Source of the DNA: Cystobasidiopsis lactophilus
Lineage: Eukaryota > Basidiomycota > Agaricostilbomycetes > Agaricostilbales > Chionosphaeraceae
DNA: 64,000 nucleotides
NCBI GenBank assembly: GCA_001599975.1
Contig: BCIO01000004.1
Location: forward strand, 2,639,328-2,703,327
Reading direction: 5' to 3'
Of the stretch, positions 1-11,959 are shown piece after piece. Position 1 is the stretch's first letter. Each line of letters begins with the position of its first letter. The notes beneath the pieces were generated by a model. The model worked only from the letters and a program-made list of their open reading frames with translations. It did no database searches and was not told where the DNA came from. The position numbers and the translations under genes are program-made.

Positions 1-608
1 CGGGGTGGCTTGAGCGCCGTGGGAGGGGCCGGAGGGAGGGGTGCCCATGGGGTGGTGAGGCGAGGCGGAAGGGTGAGGGAGCGGGTCTGAGGGCATGACT
101 GCCTGTGCGCCCTCCTGGCTCGCCCTCAGCTTTTCGACCGAGGTCTTAGTATGAGCCAATGCGCACCTGCTCAGCGCTGACAACGACGATGGGCGGCGTG
201 GCTGACGGGGCCGGCGCGGAATTCGAGTTGTTGGACCTCGAGCTGCCCCCGAACAGGAAGCCAGAGCGCGGCGCCGAGCTGCTGTTGGCGCTGCCGCCGC
301 TGCTACTGCTACCTGCTGAGGACGCGGCGCCTGACTGGCTGTTCGAGCCTGCAGCGAGAGACAAACATTAGGGCTCGATAGACTTTTGGGGCTGCCTGCC
401 CTCCCAAGCCGGTTTGGGAAGCAACTCACCGCCGCTGTTGCTGCTGCTGCCCTTGCCGCTGGACGTCGCGGTGCCGTTGTTGGCCGTAGAGCTGGGCTCC
501 TTGTCCTTCTTGCTCGTCAACTGCGGGAATCACCTGGGTGGTCAGCACAGCAGGCCAGGACGCATGAAGCTGGCAGCCGCTCACAAACTGCTTTTGTAAC
601 TTCTTCAT
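1..608 (-). CDS. Ser/Gly/Asn-rich protein, N-terminal part (runs off left edge)
   Basis: Not recognised; only the N-terminal portion lies in the window. A short first exon starting at 608 reads MKKLQKQF and is followed by a GTGAGC donor. The frame continues after a CCCGCAG acceptor as LTSKKDKEPSSTANNG, then a low-complexity Ser/Gly/Asn stretch. A second intron (donor GTGAGTTG, acceptor CGCTGCAG) leads to about 60 residues with one FLFGG, ending PPIVVVSAEQ. After a third intron a Pro/Ser/His-rich exon reaches base 1. Everything visible is predicted to be disordered, as in many regulatory subunits; a PP2A B56-type regulatory subunit is one guess that I cannot support by any domain. The gene is real in my view because three consecutive introns keep one frame open. 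Its function is undecided. Confidence 0.55.
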
Positions 609-1179
609 CGTTATCGTTCAAGTGTGGCCGTGAGTGAGCAAGAGGGAGATGCAGCTGGGAAGAGGCCGGCCGCGTGATTTGGGCAAATCAAAGGAAGCAA
701 GGCTGGTCAAGGGTGCGTGCTCGCTTTGTTGTGCTCGCTTCGGGGGAACGGGCTCGCGCTCCCAGGCTTCCAGCGACTGTGAGCCTTCGATCGACGAAGC
801 TATCAGAGCGCGAAGCAGGGGCTTCGGCGTGGCGGATGCTCCTGCCCTCGCGCTCTCCTTTCGAGAGGAGGCGGGCCTGAAACTCTTTAAGTTGTGGTGT
901 GCATTTGGTGTGCATTCAGAGCACATGCTTCGGCCCAGAGACCCAGCTTTCTAAACTTCTTTATGGCTAGACACAGAGGCAAGGCCATCGAGAAGCCGGA
1001 GACCAGAGCGCGTCCGAGGCCAGGTGGCACGAAGCGTACATACACGCATGCTCTCAGTCCCAAGCCTTTCAGTCATCGTCGTGCTTGTGCCTCATAGTCG
1101 TCATGTTGGCCGTTCTGTGAGTGCTCCCGATGAACATCAGGTGATGTCCAAAGACTGATGAAGGCGATGGAAGGTGTAC
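609..1179. other. Intergenic region upstream of the left-edge gene
   Basis: About 570 bases between the 3' end of the thioredoxin-PITH gene and the start of the left-edge gene, both on the minus strand. It should hold the promoter of the latter. Short ORFs overlap on both strands, none with family resemblance. I see no repeat or RNA gene. Confidence 0.5.
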
Positions 1180-2500
1180 TCACGCCTGCTCTGATTCTCC
1201 GAACAGCTCCAGCTTATGGATTTTGGTGGTCTCGGCATCGCCTTGGTTGCTGGCCACAAAGATCGTGAGGTGCGAGACCTGACGGCTCGTGTTGGTAGAG
1301 TCGAGACAAGAAGCCGCGGAGAAGAGGGCGCTCACCTTGACGAAGCGGACCAGCTTCAGGGGGATGACCTCCTTGCCGCTTGCTGTATGATAGCATTCAG
1401 TCTCAAGACGAGGAAGCTAAAAGAGTCTGGGCGGTGGGACGCACCCTGATCCTCAGTGAGTTCCATCTCTTGAACGGCTTCCAAACTCTGCAACGGCAAT
1501 TCCAAATTAGCAACAGCATCCGGATAGTCCTAAGGCCTTGCGAACCTCGGCATCGTCAAAGCCCATGTTGATCTGCGCATGGATCGAGTGCATCAGACGT
1601 GCACGCTGCAAGACCGGAGATCTCGGAATGCTCTACCTTGTCCACAAACAGCCTGATCTTTTTGGGTGCCTGGTCGGCATCAGTCGAGGACAGCTTGAGG
1701 CCTTTGAGCTTGAGTATTTGCTGCGTCTGTCACCGGCACGAGTGTCAGAACATGCGAGTTGCCGAATTCAGATAGGACGAGTCGTGGCATACAGGCAATG
1801 AAATCAAGAGCTACAGAAGCGTATCACGTTCAGTGTTTCATGTTCTCAACGCAGAAGCAGAGTTGGTACCTGCTCGTCGGCGTCCGACTCCAAGTAGCCA
1901 CCAGATCCATTCAGAAGTGAGCGGAGCGTTCGGTCGCCAGCTTCGTTCAGGCAGGCTACATTGCTTTTGTCGATGTAGGCCGCCAATGAAGAACCAAAAG
2001 CGGCCGTGGACGAGCTAGCGCCGGAGGAGGAAGACGACGAGGTGGTGGCCGCGCCAGCGTGTTTGCGGACGAGCTCTTGCAGCGCTTGCGAGTTGGCACC
2101 CTTGAGCTCGTCGATCACTCGACCGTTCTTGACGAACTTGAACGTAGGCATGGCGCTGATGTTGTACTGTGTTCCATCGAATCGGCATTCTCAAAACCTG
2201 CTTCCAGCTCAATCACGCGGGGAGACGACCGACCTTCCGAGCAACCTCAGGCGCAGCATCGACGTCTGGGTTCATTTAGATGAGAAGGGCTTCGTCTCTT
2301 TACAGATTCGGGTCCATTTGGGGCTCACCAACGTCGGCAAAGTGGACATGAGGATATTGCTTCTCCAACGCTTCAAAAGCAGGCCGGATCACACGACAAG
2401 GTCCACACCAGACGGCCTTAAAGTCAATGACGACCAGGCCATCCCCAGCAGAGCTCAAGAAACTGCTTTCGTCGGCCAAACTCTTCAAACCGTAAACCAT
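1180..2500 (-). CDS. Thioredoxin-PITH domain protein (TXNL1-like)
   Basis: The N-terminal thioredoxin domain carries the redox motif WCGPC (Cys32 and Cys35) about 30 residues in. It continues through [21 protein letters not shown], with the cis-proline MPTF element on the next exons. A Ser/Thr-rich linker follows. The C-terminal half matches a PITH domain: [20 protein letters not shown], then [33 protein letters not shown] and [17 protein letters not shown]. The end reads [10 protein letters not shown]. In the TXNL1 family the PITH domain docks the thioredoxin on the 26S proteasome, and the protein is cytosolic and nuclear. At least five short introns are needed; 5' exon edges are clear (donor GTGAGCCCC near 2323, acceptor CCCAG). 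The start at 2500 gives a normal thioredoxin N-terminus. The stop GCG TGA is embedded in a donor-like GTGAGT, so one more short 3' exon cannot be excluded. Confidence 0.9.
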
Positions 2501-3113
2501 ACTGCCAGGCCGCGAGAGGAACGGTGGGACGCCGCGAGAAGGCGAGCAAAGCGAAACCTGTCGCGTCGAAGGCGCCTGAAGATCACCAGGCTGTTATTGA
2601 AACGCGGAAGGCGTCCCAAGTGGCGAGAGTCGACGTCGCTGTCCAAGCCGCTATGCAAGCTCCTGCGCTCAGTCGGCCAGCATGCGGCCGCCCCTGGTTC
2701 ATCTCTACAGTCTTTCTGCATAGCCCTTGTTATGGCTGCGACGCGAATGCAAGGCCATCGTGTTCTCGGACGTCTTCTAGCCTGCCTTCCTGCGTCTCAG
2801 GCCTCTGTGTTTCTGCCCGAGAGATCGCCTGACAAGTACGGTGCCGACAGAGTACATGTCTCTGAGTACGCATTCTGACCTTCTGTATGCCACTTTCGAG
2901 CATCCGGTACGCCTTCCAGACCAGAGTGTTTGAGGCCGGGCTCGGTTCCCCTTGCCAGCTGGATTCCTGGCGACTCTCACCCGAGGCACGCGAAAGAAAC
3001 AGAAGCCGCATCTGGACCATTCTTGCAACTTGAAGCCATCCTGTCTGTCAGTTTCTGTTGCCTCCCAACCACCAGCCCTGGCACGCAAAAGCGCCGTTTT
3101 TGCTCAGCTTGCC
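2501..3113. promoter_or_regulatory. Divergent intergenic region
   Basis: About 610 bases between the starts of the thioredoxin-PITH gene (minus) and the cysteine-pair protein gene (plus). It must contain both promoters. I see no TATA box at a convincing place and no coding exon. Confidence 0.4.
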
Positions 3114-5138
3114 ATGTCGCCCCTCTCTGCTAGAGCTGCTCGTTACTCGCCGTATCCCGCCAGCCCATCTGTGCGCCACGACCGCGGCCCCCGTCACCCC
3201 AATCTTGCCGATGCTCCCGACATCGAGACCATTCCCTCCCTTTGCGCTCTGGCTTCCCCAGATTTGGAGCCCAACTGCGCCATCAAGTCGCCGTCTCAAG
3301 GAATGGCCCTGCCCTACGGTCGCCACTTTTCTGCCCTCGAGCCTGTCACCGAAACCGCTACCCCGCCCACTACGGCAGCAGAGGCACTTTCGCCTGCCGA
3401 CAAAGTCAAGCAGCAAGACGGCGATGTCAATATGACCGACGCAACCCCAAATCTTGCTGCGGTTCTGATGCCGCATGGCATCAAGGCAGAAGAGGAGGAG
3501 CACGATGCCGCACCTTTGGTTCCAGAGCGAGCCCAGAGCGAGCCAGTCCCTCAAACGCCTCGCTTGTTTGAAGAGCACGAAGCTCCCGAGGCACTCGTCC
3601 AGCTCAAGGCTCCCAAGTTTGAAGACGAACCGCGGGAGAATGTTCCCGTTGCGAACAATGGACAGCCCTCGGGCGGCGAGAATGTAAGCTGGCAAAGCTC
3701 TGTGTCCAGAGCGGAGCTCTAGCTCACTGCTGCGCCTCTAGACATTGGACCTTCTGGCAGGAGTCGCGCACCTTATGCACCAGCGACCGCCTCAAGATCA
3801 CGCGGGGATGGACCTGGACGACAACCGAGGTCGCTCTCCGGCTTCTTCTTCCCATTCCACCTCCAGCCTCCGCTCTCGCAGCCCAATCTATATGGATCGT
3901 GGCAGGCGCCCTCCTCACTTGAATCTCGCGTCTAGCAACTCGCCTTCAGGTGGCAACAACTCGATGTACCCCTCGCTACCCAACCCCACCCAGCCTCGAG
4001 GCCACATTCCTTCTTCTGTCGATTCTTCCTCCCAAACGGGCCTCAACAGCCGTGCTGCTCAGGCTCTGAGCAGGTTTGGGATCCAGTCGCAGCAGGTTCA
4101 GGCTGGCCAAAGGCGGCTCATGATGTTGGCGCCCAACAGCAAACCCCAAGCCGATGGCACCGAGCACCGCGCCAACAATGGTCGCGCCTACATCCTGGAG
4201 AGCCAGCACAACACCTCCGATGCACCCAATATTCCTCGCTCCTTGCCGCCGTTGATTGCAACGCCATCTTCCAGCGCTTCGACGGGCGGTTCCAGTCTTT
4301 CAGGCATTCCATCTTCCAACCGCTCGTTATCACGTCAAAGCTCCATGAGCTCTGTGCTGAGTGCGCCAGATCAGCAATCGCACCCCCGTGGTCGCCCTCG
4401 CTCGCAGACTGTCAACCTGCCGTCCATCTCTCATCTGTACAAGGACGTTCCCGTGGCGCCCAAGCCACAGCGCCTCAACGAGCTCACTGTTCCACGGGAG
4501 CCCCAGCAACAAAACCGCCCCCGCTCCCTTAGCGACGTTGTCTTCCCTCAAAATCGCCAGTCCATGAATCAGGCGCCTCAATCGCGCCCCGGGCCGCTGC
4601 CGCACCAAAGCCTTACTAGGCCCCATCCAGGCCCCCCAGGCCCCCCTCCTCCTTCTATGCAGAATCGCCCTATGGACCGAAGACCTGTCAACGGCCCCAA
4701 GCTGCACCTCTCGCACGCCCACAACAGCGCGCTGCAACGCTTTCGCTGTCCTTTGTACAACTGCGGCGGTCGTCTGCTCTCCCACCAATCAAAGGTTAAA
4801 GTGAGTTCACCGTTACCATCGTCAGTGTAAACGAATGTTTCTCAAAGTTTGGACCAGGCGGCCTTGCTCAAGTGCGAGGAGTGCGATAAAGTTTACTGGC
4901 AAGACGACGACAAGGTTCCGATGGAGCCATCGCTATGCCCCTGTTACGGCTGTGCTGGCCGTACTGTCATCTTTGATGACCTCAAAAGCGACCAACGTGA
5001 GCTTTCGCTGTTCAAGTTCCAGCCAGAGTTCTGACGAATTTTCCAGGCCTGCACGGATGCAACGAATGCCGGCTGGTGTTTGTCGTGGAGTCGATCCCGG
5101 CTAGAGTCAAGGCGGCCATGACGCACAACCGCCCTTGA
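3114..5138 (+). CDS. Disordered protein with C-terminal four-cysteine-pair zinc module
   Basis: Not recognised as a named family. The model has four exons: 3114-3683, 3742-4800, a third starting after CCAG near 4859, and a last starting at 5047. All phases agree, and intron donors are GTAAGC, GTGAGT and GTGAGC. Roughly the first 520 residues are low complexity, rich in Pro, Ser, Gln and Arg, with poly-proline runs and SRSP-like patches, so probably disordered. The last 95 residues carry four cysteine pairs: CPLYNC, CEEC, CPCYGC and CNEC. The last is followed by RLVFVVES. This spacing looks like two treble-clef or ribbon zinc sites. Nuclear localisation and regulatory binding are plausible but unproven. 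The first ATG (MSPLSARAARY) is taken as the start because it opens the long frame directly after a TC-rich stretch. Confidence 0.75.
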
Positions 5139-5256
5139 TAGACTGGGGAAAAGAGCTGTCACCCTTTATGTTGCTGAACGGACCGTCATCGATTGCTTTA
5201 TTGGCTTGGGATCATCGCCATCGTGCATTGTAGCATTACAAATACCCCCTCCGTCG

Positions 5257-7980
5257 TTACATTTTCAAACTCAAATAGGTGTGCATGTCGGTCGCATTCA
5301 TTCGCCAGCCAGGACTGGAGATGAGGTCGTTAACGTCCTCCTGCTGCATCGCACGCTGAGCATGTTGTCCGTCATTTGACAAACGATGATCACGTACAGA
5401 GGCATTCAGTAGCGTTGCAATCTGCTGGAGTCGTGCGAAAGCCTCCTTCAAGGCGGGCGTGCCAAGCGGCGTCTGATTGGAGAGGAAAGCGATCACATTT
5501 CGCAAATCGCGGTCAAATCGCAGGGCCCCCAGCTGCTCCAACACATGAGGCTGATGAAAGAAAGAGAAGGAGAATAAAAAGTGGCGGACCTCGGTGAATC
5601 TGAGGCCTTTGATGGCGGCTTCCCACGGCCGGACCAAGACGCTCACACAAAGACTGAAGAAGCTCCGGTAGTTGGTTTCAGTCAAAAGCGACTAGATTCT
5701 AGTCCATTAGATTTGGCATCAGCGAGGTGTAGGGAAAGGCGAACCCGATAGCTGGCGGTTAAGTCTTCCCAGACTTTGGAGAAGCGCTTGCGCACCACGT
5801 CGCTTTCCGTGGCGTCCGCGTACATGTCTTCGTCCAAGGCGTAGCTAACATCCTTGTAGCAGTCGATGATGAGCGAGCGCAGCTTTGGGCGAACCAGCTG
5901 ATTGAACATTTGCTCCAAGCAGCTCTGGGGTAAAGTGTCAACGTCCGCTTAAAAGTTGGCACTCGGTCAGACTGACTCGTAGAATGGTCTTGAAAGCTTC
6001 ACCAGCAGAAGCCAAGTCTTTAATTGCCAGGGTTGCGCTCGCCAGCTCGTCGTCTTGAAAGAAAGCGTTTGCCAGCGACCCGTCGTCGAGAGCATTCTGA
6101 GTAAGCCGACTGAGATATTCGGTGCCCATGTCGAGGTTGTTGAGGTAAGCGATGTAGATCGCCCGCGCTTCACGCTCCTTCCGCTGGTCCTCCGCCCGAT
6201 AGCTCGGTTGGGAAGGCAGGCTTTGGGCGGCAAACTCCATCCGCCGCCGGAGGATCAACGCCCAGTCCCTTTCGAGGCAGGTCTTCATAGCCGAGCACAT
6301 AGAAGTCAAAGTTTGAATGTCGGCTGTGGCCATCGTCCGCCCGAGGACCTTTTTGAAGACGAAGAAGGTATCGTCCAAGGCCGAGGTGAGGACGGGGCGC
6401 GCCGCCAGATCTGGCGTGTCCAGCGAATGGACTTTTTCGATGGACGTTTTGAAATAGAAGGATTCGAAAGCGGAGTAGGATTTGAGGTGGGATTTGAGCG
6501 ACGATTGGAAGGACGAGTTTTCGACCATGTCCAAGCCGACAGGCTCGGCAGGCAACAAGATCTTTGTTTCATTGGCAGTGATCGATTGGTCTTCCGTACC
6601 GGCGAGTACTTGTAAGTCATCGTCTGGTTCGTCCTATTGCGCCTGGTCAGTCTAGCTTGGAGCGGAAGCCCTGACGGCAACTCACTGTGAGCCGGGCGTA
6701 AAGGAACTTCCGGAAGAGCTGCCAGCGGCTGCTGATCTGTGCCATCTCTGCTAAGATGGCATCGATCTCTTTGGTGTCGGCCAGCTCGTCTTCCGGGCCG
6801 GTCTGGGATGGGACGGGCGAAGGCGCAGTGGAGACGGCCTGGCGAATGGAGGCGTTCAGCGCGCGCATGTTGATATTTGGGGCGCCTGGAAACGGACTGC
6901 CAGTGCCTTGCTGATTGGAAATCGGAGCGGAGATGAGGGAGTTGAGGAAGTGGAACCGGTAGGCCTTGACGTCCAGCATCCGCCGGTCGATCCTTCGGTC
7001 CTCCTCCCACTGAGCCAAGATGGCGAGCGACAAACGGTCCACCTCTTTCAACAACGGCGTGATGACCTGAGCCAGGAACTTTGGGCGACCGTAGTACTTC
7101 TCAATCACGCCTTGGTGGTTAGCGACGATGAGGGCAATCTGCTCGAACAGGCCCGTCACGGCGAACGCAAAGTGCATAGAGCTCTGAGCGACTGTCCGAC
7201 TGGGCGCGGGCAGGAGGGTCGCAATGAACCGGGAGTAGGCTTTGAGACCTTGATCGGCATGCTGGATGGTCGGGAACAGCTTGAAGTACCTGGAAAGCGC
7301 CGCCTCGTCCCTCGCTAATGAGGCTTTGTCGAACTCGGCCAAAAAGCGATCGAGCATCTTTTGCCGCAGCTCTTCGATAGTCTGGGCGGGCGGCAGAGGC
7401 AGGTCGCTCGTTGGCTGCTTGGCGTTAAGTCCCTTGTTCCCTTGGATTTGAACATGAAGACTCACTATTACTGCTTCTGCAAACTCGGAATTGACCACGC
7501 TGGGGTCCACCGACAGCGCCTTGGCCATGTGCCGGGTCGCCGCCTCCCAGTCCTCCTTTTCGAAAGTCGCATTCATATTGAAGATGGCGGTCTGCGCTCT
7601 GCGTCAGCATACTTTTGAGATACTTCGAAGAGGATGAAGCCCACCTTGAGGTCTTGGACGGCCTGCAGCATGTCGATGGACTCTTTGACGCGCGACTGCT
7701 CCTCGTCGAGTTGGCGAACCTGGCCTGAGATCCGTTCTGCGACCTGCGCCGTGTTGTCAATGCGGATACTGAGCTCCCTTGCGTCCAGCTGCACATGGGA
7801 GACGACGGGCGCGAGGTTGTCGAGCTGGTTCAGCAGGTTTTCGAGCTGTTGCTTTTGGGAGAGGTAGCCGTCGAGGGCCGCGTCGATGCCAGACTCGAGG
7901 CCGCTGAAGAAGCGGAGGGCCTCCAGAATCTCATGGTGGGACTTGAGGCTCTGTGGATCAGGCCAGTCCTCTCCACTCAT
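5257..7980 (-). CDS. COG4: Conserved oligomeric Golgi complex subunit 4
   Basis: COG4 is a lobe A subunit of the COG tether, which captures intra-Golgi retrograde vesicles and binds SNAREs and the SM protein Sly1. The N-terminal 110 residues contain the family helix-rich pattern: IDAALDGYLSQKQQLENLL, the ISGQVRQLDEEQSRVKESI block and AVQDLKVG. The middle exons read through PPAQTIEELRQKMLDRF, SALDDTFFVFKKVLGRTM and MGTEYLSRL. The C-terminus has ISSPGWRMNATDMHTYLSL, equivalent to the W-x-L-T-P-x-E-V-R end of animal COG4. The start MSGEDWPDPQ at 7980 is chosen because an upstream in-frame extension to 8184 is Arg/Ser-rich and unlike the family. At least six introns are present. The length of about 790-850 residues fits fungal COG4. 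Confidence 0.9.
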
Positions 7981-8238
7981 TCTGGGCGGGCGCCTGGCTG
8001 AGGTCGACGAGCCGGTGCGAGAGTTGTTTGGCGCCTCAACTAGGCGCTGCTGCAACGCGTAGCCCCGCCGCAGCTTCCTTTTGCTTCGTAATTGATTGCC
8101 CAGAAGCAGCAACGTCGGCTGCAAGGCGGTTGGCAGCTTTGGGGCAAGCTTGGAGCTTGGACCAACGACGAGCTGCCCAAACAATGTTTGTCCCTCATCC
8201 GCGGCTGCCCTGTAACTACCTGATCATGGGCCATCGAG

Positions 8239-8960
8239 GTGCTCAGCATGGCACACGACAAGGCGCTCAGCTTGGAAGGCTTGGGCTTTGACATACATCA
8301 AGAAATCGCGTCCCACCTCTGCGGCGACGTCGCCCGTCCGTCTCTCCGTCGGCCTGTCGCCCAATGGCACGACCGTCGACCTCAGAATGCCCAGCGGCAA
8401 CGTTGGCATCTTGCTGGCCTCGAAGCGGCTGTCCGCATGGCTCTACCCGCTGCTTGTGGCAACGATTAATGACCATCGTGGCTAAGGGGCCCCGTCCGGC
8501 TGCACCCTTCAATGTTGGCATGCAGGAGCTCATGCGGGGATTTATGGCGGTGCACACCAGCAGGATCCGGGATCTGTGCCATCGCTACCAGCGACCCTTG
8601 AGTTATGTGCGTGAAGCGGAGATGGCGTTCCCTGCTTCTGTCTTGGACCGCGATTTTGGCTTCTTGCTGTTCTGTCTGTCCTTTCTGTTCCGTTGTGCTC
8701 CCTTTCGCGAAGACATCAACGTCTCCCTCTCGCTGGACCAATCTTTGTTGCCGGGCGCCACACAGATCTTGACCAAGCCATCCACCGTGAATCCTTCGTC
8801 CATCACCTATCTCTTGGAGATCGAGGCTCGCCGACCACCACCCCGCTGGGTGCCCTGGATCGCTTAACTTATCGCCGCTGTGGTTGTCGGATTCGGTGCT
8901 GTTTGGTATCAGGGTTGCAGGACTTTGACGGGCGTTCTCGCCGGTTGTAGAATTTGTTTA
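8239..8960 (+). CDS. Possible F-box-like hypothetical gene (exon structure unclear)
   Basis: Weakly supported. One frame reads LGFDIHQEIASHLCGD. Just downstream, in another frame, comes GILLASKRLSAWLYPLLVATI. Together these resemble the helix-loop-helix of fungal F-box domains, with a probable intron between them ending GACCTCAG near 8388. A further frame (about 8509-8867) gives QELMRGFMAVHTSRIRDL and ends in LEIEARRPPPRWVPW. It may continue past a GTGCCC...TATCAG intron into a hydrophobic stretch. I cannot join these confidently. It could be a decayed F-box gene rather than an active one. Confidence 0.3.
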
Positions 8961-9078
8961 CAGGGTTGCCTTATTAACATCTCTTTCATCGTTCTGACCC
9001 GTGAAATGCGCTATTGCCCTGCCTGTAAGCTCGATGTCTTGCTGGCGTCCACCATCCCGGAGTTCTGACTCCATTTCG

Positions 9079-10930
9079 TCAGCCTGTTATCAACGGAAGG
9101 AAAACTGCCAACCATACCCGCTTTGTGTAGAATTGGTACATCCAAGACGTCACCATCCACAGGCCAATGTACGCCATCAACCAGGGCATACTGAGCTGCC
9201 CTGCAGTAATAAAAAATCCTATCTCCACCGTCATTTGATATTTGTCCTGGAGTCATGCTGAGGAAGGCCCTCTGAGGTTGGAGGGAAACAAACAAACCTT
9301 GCGCGACATCTTGTCAAAAGGCATGAGCTCGTGCAGCAGGCCGGCCAAGCGGACCCAGATGAACGCATCCATTTGCAGAATCGAGGCCTTGTAGTACTCG
9401 CGCCCTAAGATTGGGTGGGCAGCATGGCGCCAGGCCAGAAATGACAGTGGCAATCGTATCAGAGCTCCTGTTACAAACAGGGCACGAAGCGGTACCAGGT
9501 GGCCGACTTTGACTTCGGGCAGGATGTAAAGCGACGAAGCCACAAAGAGGCAGGTCCTGGCCGCAACTTGAGCTCTTCGTAAGACATTTAGCAACGCATG
9601 CGTCACAAACAGGGCAAAAGCATCCCCAGAGGGAGGAAAGCCGCGATAGTACACAACGAGCTCCAGGCAAGCCAGCAGGATGTGAACAGCGATTTTAGGA
9701 GGGAATTTGGGCCGCGCTTTGACGTTGAGCGCGGCAAACGTCAAGTAATTCACTATTTGAAGTCTATCCATTTATCTGCTTGGCGGTCCAGGAGGAACGA
9801 GCGAGTATCCCGATGCCGCGGCGCCTTGAAGAATGACGATGTTCCGCGGAAGGCCGGCATGGTCTGGTGGCGTTTTGTTGACGAGAAGCGACAAGCCCAG
9901 CTCTCAACAGAAGATGGGGGCCTGCCGATGGAAGAGGCGCACGCAGATGCCCGGCGACAGCTCGAATTTGCCACTCAGAGAGGGAAGCTGGAATCACTAA
10001 AGATGGGCTAATATTGCACAGTATGTGCCACAGAGTTAGAATCAATGCCTTATGCTGTATGTTGTTATATGCGAAGGTTACGGGGTAGGATGATGGCGTT
10101 GGTGCTGACCTCGGGCAAGTTGCTTGACCAACTTTGTGCGAAGCGGAGAAGACTAGCGGGATGTGACAGATGGCTTGCGAGTGAGTAGAAAGCCGCTCAG
10201 TCGCTTGAACGGATTCCGGGTACTGCGTAGAGTAGATGCAGGCGTCGCTGAAAGGCTTCGCTGGGGCAGGAAGGACACTCCTTTCCCGTAGCGCCTTGCA
10301 CGCCAATTCGCTTGGTGGTTCTCGTCTGAGTATCATTTTAGATCAGCAAGTCGAGAGTCTAAAGAAGACTGGCTGACCTAGGCAGGTCTGTCCCAAAGGC
10401 CGATGAGGAGATGGGGGCACCTCGTCCGCCGGGAGCACCAATGCCATTACTCCTCGACAATCCTCTTCTAAATACGTATAGCCCCAACCCTTGTAGGGGT
10501 TAGCGTCGTTGGGTTTCGCAGGCACTCGACATCCCACTTGCCGAATGTCGCCCCACGTTAGGTGCGTGTAGGTGACAGCCCAGATGTGGAAGAGATCTAG
10601 GAGCACACCAAACATGGACAAGGTCGGCTTATAAGCGGGGTGGAAGACACCCGAGGCCGGGCGACCCCACGACCACCGAACGCTTTCGTACTCTGGCGCC
10701 ACCCACACCACCGAGGTACAGAACTCTAGACACGCAGGCCAGCTCCACCGTACTTTGCGGATTGCACGATAGTGCCACTGAGAGTAGCCGACGACTTGGT
10801 ACCCGATATCCGGATCCGGGTGGCGTAAGACAATGAAAGCGAAGACAGCAGTGTCGACATCAGGAATGGCCGGTGGCGTTTTCGTCTTTAGGCGCTTTAT
10901 CTAAAAGTTCCCTTAATACGCATGTCATTT
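9079..10930 (-). CDS. Polytopic membrane protein, possibly wax-synthase/O-acyltransferase-like
   Basis: Several hydrophobic exons on the minus strand suggest one multi-span membrane protein. An upstream frame (about 10340-10870) reads DTAVFAFIVLRHPDPDIGY, ESVRWSWGRP and LLDLFHIWAVTYTHLTWGD. A middle frame has STKRHQTMPAFRG, recalling the RWHQ element of fungal wax-synthase-like acyltransferases. A later frame (9253-9760) holds three or four membrane segments, such as IAVHILLACLELVVYY. A last exon after an intron gives MPWLMAYIGLWMVTSW and stops at 9079. The start is not resolved, and the 10020-10340 part is not clearly open. The family assignment rests on these few short motifs and the overall hydrophobic pattern. 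It could instead be two adjacent genes or a degenerate copy. Confidence 0.45.
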
Positions 10931-11290
10931 CTATGACCTGAAGAAGCCCACCTTGGTAGGGAAGACCTTTGCTGCCGCCCACGCCCATTCGCCACTTGCA
11001 TTTTCAGATAGGCATCCACCTGCAGGAGGCTGGCGGTCATCGCTGGGCAAAAAAGGAGCCAGTTCTAGATAGTGTGGAGCGTGAATGGCCCGATAAAGAT
11101 GGAGCTCGAAGGTGGCAAATTTCACGCTGCGTGCTGACTCGAGCGCTTGAACCAGCCAAAGCCACTCTGCTTTCAAGTCCACCAACAATGAGTCGTCCAT
11201 GTTGGACGTCTCTTGCAGAGAGATAGAGAGAGCTTTCTCCTCAAGCAGTCCGTGGGGAATCAAGACTTGGGGTCCCTCGTCGGCGGCCAC
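10931..11290 (-). CDS. ORFan of 119 residues, hypothetical
   Basis: An uninterrupted minus-strand frame with acidic, non-repetitive composition, including LKAEWLWLVQALESARSVKF and ATFELHLYRAIHAPHYLEL. I recognise no family. It lies 5' of the wax-synthase-like gene on the same strand and could be an upstream exon of it, but the junctions I tried introduce a stop. The amphipathic, tryptophan-containing helices make it look more like protein than chance. Confidence 0.3.
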   Translation of the reverse strand: MAADEGPQVLIPHGLLEEKALSISLQETSNMDDSLLVDLKAEWLWLVQALESARSVKFATFELHLYRAIHAPHYLELAPFLPSDDRQPPAGGCLSENASGEWAWAAAKVFPTKVGFFRS

Positions 11291-11959
11291 AAAGGGAGAG
11301 TCGAACCCCGAAAATCATGGCACAGACTGGTAATGTATGACAGTAAAACACGATACAGTTTGTTTGTAACACGATCTGGACCGCGGAACTGGAGAGACGG
11401 CGAATGCAATCTTGGAAATCCGGCCCTCGCATGCCCAGTCCGAGAACTTCGAAGCAGCTGGCCGCGCGGGAAATACCGACGAAGAAGCCGCCAAAGCCGC
11501 AGGCTTCGAGCTTTCTGGATGTCTGATCACTACCGAAACAAGAAGGCGGCGAACGGCAGAGACATGCACATTCTTGTCCGCGCGCACAAGTGGCAAGAAT
11601 TTCGATCTGAACGCGGAAGGGCAAGTTCAAAGACCTCTGCGATTAACTCAGGCATCCACAGGAGTCACTCTTCTCAAAAAAAGCAACCCGAACCACTTGG
11701 TTCCTAGGCAGGACCGTCGCAGCCTTCGATTTTGAGGTTCACCCGTCGGAGATGCTGCACTGGTGGTTGGTGGCAACGCAGCGAATGCGAAGCCCTCGGG
11801 ATTCCGATAAGCTCAATGAAGATATAGCAAGCTAAAACAGCTCATAATCCGAGGCGGGTGGGAGTGCCAGCAGGGAATGTACAACCTTGAATCGAAGAAC
11901 AGCTACATAGCTACCAGCTACCTCAACGTGGTCGGGATAACCGCAAAACAAACGTCCCT
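11291..11959. other. Intergenic region
   Basis: About 670 bases downstream of the F-box gene. Overlapping short ORFs on both strands show no family features. Nothing else seen. Confidence 0.4.

Noticed and set aside
618-954. Overlapping ORFs on both strands upstream of the left-edge gene
   Set aside because: Mutually overlapping, no family features, and located where a promoter is expected.
9764-10336. ORF of 190 codons on the minus strand as a separate protein
   Set aside because: It is in a different frame from the membrane exons and the STKRHQ motif next to it, and its composition is mixed without features. Treated as a shadow frame.
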